In this document: positions 11,133-13,437 of the stretch, piece by piece | Layout: each line of letters opens with the position of its first letter | How positions within the stretch are numbered: position 1 is the stretch's first letter | From: Actinomycetes bacterium | GTDB lineage: Bacteria > Actinomycetota > Acidimicrobiia > Acidimicrobiales > RAAP-2 | Reading direction: 5' to 3' | NCBI GenBank assembly: GCA_021850345.1 | Contig: JAJZMN010000260.1 | Location: 1 to 13,437, forward strand | Length of the DNA stretch: 13,437 nt | The notes under the pieces: generated by a model | What the model was told of the DNA's origin: nothing | What the model saw: only the letters and a program-made list of their open reading frames with translations | Database searches by the model: none | Translations under genes and position numbers: made by a program

Positions 11133-13437
11133 TTAGCGCGAGACAACCGTGACACCGCGGGGCGAAGCGGGATCGCGGTGCAGAAGTTCGAACACGCGTG
11201 CCCAGTGGTTGTGGCTGTCGGTCACGATCGCGCCGCCCGGGGCGATCGCGTCCTGGATCGCGCTGCACATGGCGTGAAGTGGTGCCCCCCCACCTTCTCC
11301 CATCCCCTTGGCGCCATTGGGGGTAAACGGGCTAGGCGACTCGATGTCACCCGTGGCGATCGACGGGATGTCCAGCGAGGTTGCCACGTGGTACTCGTAG
11401 AACGAGGGTTCCTGGAGCTGTCCCGAATCGTCGTAGTCAAGGGACTCGAAGAGCGCCGCCGCGATTCCGAGCCCGGTCGCGCCATGGACCTGTCCCTCGA
11501 CGACCTGAGGGTTGATACGCCGTCCACAGTCGTCCACCGCCGCGTACTCGAGGACGCGAACCTCTCCGGTCTCTTCATCCACCTCGACGACGCACACGTG
11601 AACCTGGCTCGCATAGGTGAGCGTCAAGTTCCCGGTCTTCGCGACCGTGTCGGGAACTTCGAAAGGCGGCACGTAGACGTACCGAGCGTTGAGATCGACC
11701 TCGGCAAGCAACTCTTGAGGAACGCCCGCGTTGTTCGCGTACACCATGTTGGCGAGCCCGATAAACGGGATCGACCGCTCTTCGTCGCCGACGACCTTCG
11801 CGGACCCGTCGGCGAGCTCGATCTCGTCCTCCCCCGCTCCGAGCGCGTAGGCCGCGAGCTTCACGATCTGGCGCCGAAGCTTCTGGGCTGCCCCCATCAC
11901 CGCACCGAGCCCCGACACCGCGAATTGGCTCGCATACGTCCCGGAGAACCCGACGTAGGTGTTGTGTGCCTGATCGAATCCGGTAGTGACCGTGACGTCA
12001 TCCGGGGTCACCCCGAGGATGTCCGCCGCGACCTGCGCCGAGGTGGTCTCGTGCCCCTGACCCTGCGGCGTCGTCCCGATGTTGATGTTGATCTCTCCGA
12101 AAAGGTCGAGCTTCGCGAGCGCCGCCTCCCCGTTTCCTGAGAACGGAAGCTCCGGGTTGATGATCCGGGCCTGGCCGAAGTTGTTGGTCCCCGAGTCCAG
12201 CGTGGAGCCGATCCCGATACCGATACGGCGCCCGGACCCCGGCGGGAGCTCGCGCTGGCGAGCTCGCCACTGGTCGGCATGTGCCAACTCGAGCGCAATG
12301 TCGAGCGATCGCGGCAGGTCGCCGGAGTCGTAGATGCACCCGTTGGGGGTGGCGTAGGGGTAGTCCTCCGGCTGGACGTAGTTGAGCTTGCGAACCTCCA
12401 CGGGGTCTAGGTCGAGCTCCTTCGCCACGATGTCGACGATCCGTTCGATCATCCAGAGGTGCTGCATCCGCGAGTATCCGCGGTTGGGCACCGTGGGACA
12501 CTTGTTGGTGACCGTCTCGGTGTAGTCGACCCTGACGTGCTTGAGCTTGTAACAGCCCGGAACCACCTGTGACCAGATGACCGCACCCAGCGGCTCGTAA
12601 TGGAGGTACGCACCGGCGTCGTCATACGCCCGTGCCTTCACACCCAGAATGGTGCCGTCGGCCATCACCGGCACTTCGATATCGAGGAAGGTTCGCTCGT
12701 TGCCGTGCCCGGCCGTCAGCATGTGCTCAGTTCGGTACTCCGTCCACTTGGCAGGACGACCTGCCTTCTTGGACAAGAGGGCGAGTGCAGCGATCTGAGC
12801 GAAGAACCCGATCTTGATGCCAAATGCCCCGCCGATGTCCTTCGTGACGAAATTGAACTTGTTGACCGGCACGCCGATAGTCGGACCCACGACCATCGCC
12901 GCAAACATCGGCATCTGGTAATTGGTGAGTACGTCCACTACCCCGGTCCCGTGATCGAAGTTCACGACTGCACCGTTGCACTCGAGCGGCGACGAGGTGA
13001 ACCGGTGGAAGTGAAGCCGGTCGATCTTGACCACATGGTCGGCGTTCTCGATGGCCCAGTCGACGTCGCCGTAATCGAACACTCCGTGCCACGCGACGTT
13101 GGTACCAGCTTCGTCGTAGAGCAGTGGAGCGTCGGCGTCGGCGGCGGCGGCAGCGTCGGTGACCGCTGAAAGCGGGTCATAGTCCACCACCACGCGCTCT
13201 GCGGCGTCGCGGGCGGTCTCCCTCGTGTCGGCGAGGACGACCGCAACAGCGTCGCCCTGGTAACGCACCTTTCCGACGGCGAGCGGCCACTCGTGCATGA
13301 GCGCCCCAGGCGGTGGCGCGATGGCGAAGAACGGCGTCTCGCACATCTGACGGGCTTCCTCCCCCGTCAGCACCGCGTAGACACCGTCCATCTCGAGCGC
13401 AGGCGCACAGTCGATTGACACGATCTTCGCGTGGGCG
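11133..13437 (-). CDS. Molybdenum hydroxylase large subunit (xanthine dehydrogenase/CoxL-like), 5'-truncated
   Basis: The reading frame runs off the right edge: codons before the GTG at 13421 read AHAKI, matching the family's SPYAHARI segment, so about 30-50 N-terminal residues are missing. Within the 762 residues from 13421, molybdopterin-binding marks are DIGGAFGIKIG (195-205) and GQGHETT (454-460). The catalytic Glu is in AKGMGEGGG (Glu709, codon 11295-11297). The active-site loop reads PNRGYSRMQ (312-320), unlike the Cys loop AYRCSFR of true CO dehydrogenase or the AYRGAGR of the form II group, so the substrate is probably an N-heterocycle, aldehyde or other hydroxylatable compound. The FAD and Fe-S subunits should lie upstream beyond 13437. 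A CoxG-like gene follows 24 nt downstream. Confidence 0.92.
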   Translation of the reverse strand, partial: AHAKIVSIDCAPALEMDGVYAVLTGEEARQMCETPFFAIAPPPGALMHEWPLAVGKVRYQGDAVAVVLADTRETARDAAERVVVDYDPLSAVTDAAAAADADAPLLYDEAGTNVAWHGVFDYGDVDWAIENADHVVKIDRLHFHRFTSSPLECNGAVVNFDHGTGVVDVLTNYQMPMFAAMVVGPTIGVPVNKFNFVTKDIGGAFGIKIGFFAQIAALALLSKKAGRPAKWTEYRTEHMLTAGHGNERTFLDIEVPVMADGTILGVKARAYDDAGAYLHYEPLGAVIWSQVVPGCYKLKHVRVDYTETVTNKCPTVPNRGYSRMQHLWMIERIVDIVAKELDLDPVEVRKLNYVQPEDYPYATPNGCIYDSGDLPRSLDIALELAHADQWRARQRELPPGSGRRIGIGIGSTLDSGTNNFGQARIINPELPFSGNGEAALAKLDLFGEININIGTTPQGQGHETTSAQVAADILGVTPDDVTVTTGFDQAHNTYVGFSGTYASQFAVSGLGAVMGAAQKLRRQIVKLAAYALGAGEDEIELADGSAKVVGDEERSIPFIGLANMVYANNAGVPQELLAEVDLNARYVYVPPFEVPDTVAKTGNLTLTYASQVHVCVVEVDEETGEVRVLEYAAVDDCGRRINPQVVEGQVHGATGLGIAAALFESLDYDDSGQLQEPSFYEYHVATSLDIPSIATGDIESPSPFTPNGAKGMGEGGGAPLHAMCSAIQDAIAPGGAIVTDSHNHWARVFELLHRDPASPRGVTVVSR

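Noticed and set aside
10641..12140. 499-codon + strand frame opposite the hydroxylase and CoxG genes
   Set aside because: It spans two real minus-strand genes and their junction and contains no family motif.

Overview
The window is GC-rich DNA with dense GTG/ATG-started genes, an actinobacterial style of gene content (LLM-class flavin oxidoreductase, DUF664/DinB protein, acyl-CoA dehydrogenase, molybdenum hydroxylase with a CoxG partner) and promoters of the TANNNT type. I infer a high-GC actinomycete, perhaps an Acidimicrobiia-like lineage; the phylum is moderately supported, the class is a guess.

Layout. On the + strand: a large YfhO-like polytopic membrane protein (87-3017); a DUF664/DinB-fold protein (3063-3542) followed after 9 nt by an LLM-class oxidoreductase (3552-4379); a stand-alone PhoU-like protein (4541-5152); a promoter, operator and leader-ORF region (5225-5650) in front of a one-polypeptide ABC exporter (5651-7450). 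On the - strand and convergent with it is a proline-rich, membrane-anchored PDZ protein (7665-8756). A divergent regulatory gap (8757-8987) separates it from a + strand acyl-CoA dehydrogenase (9029-10279), which is preceded by an overlapping 14-codon mini-ORF. Convergent with that, on the - strand, are a molybdenum hydroxylase large subunit that runs off the right edge (11133-13437) and a CoxG-like protein (10434-11108).

How the genes work together. The window is mostly ordinary accessory metabolism and envelope genes. The only clear operons are the DinB/LLM pair and the hydroxylase/CoxG pair. In the second pair, CoxG would be expected to help mature or membrane-anchor the hydroxylase, whose small and medium subunits should lie beyond 13437. 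That hydroxylase is not a genuine CO dehydrogenase by its active-site loop. The acyl-CoA dehydrogenase has Asp where the family's catalytic Glu is expected.

The most interesting structure is between genes. A leaderless promoter/start module is tandemly repeated around 3005-3066. Short tandem repeats or palindromes sit at or just after several stop codons. The ABC exporter has a 426-nt control region with a dyad operator inside the promoter, a 36-codon leader ORF, a 9-bp hairpin directly after the leader stop, and alternative pairing arms that look like a ribosome-sensing attenuator. No RNA genes, CRISPR arrays, transposases or phage genes were seen.
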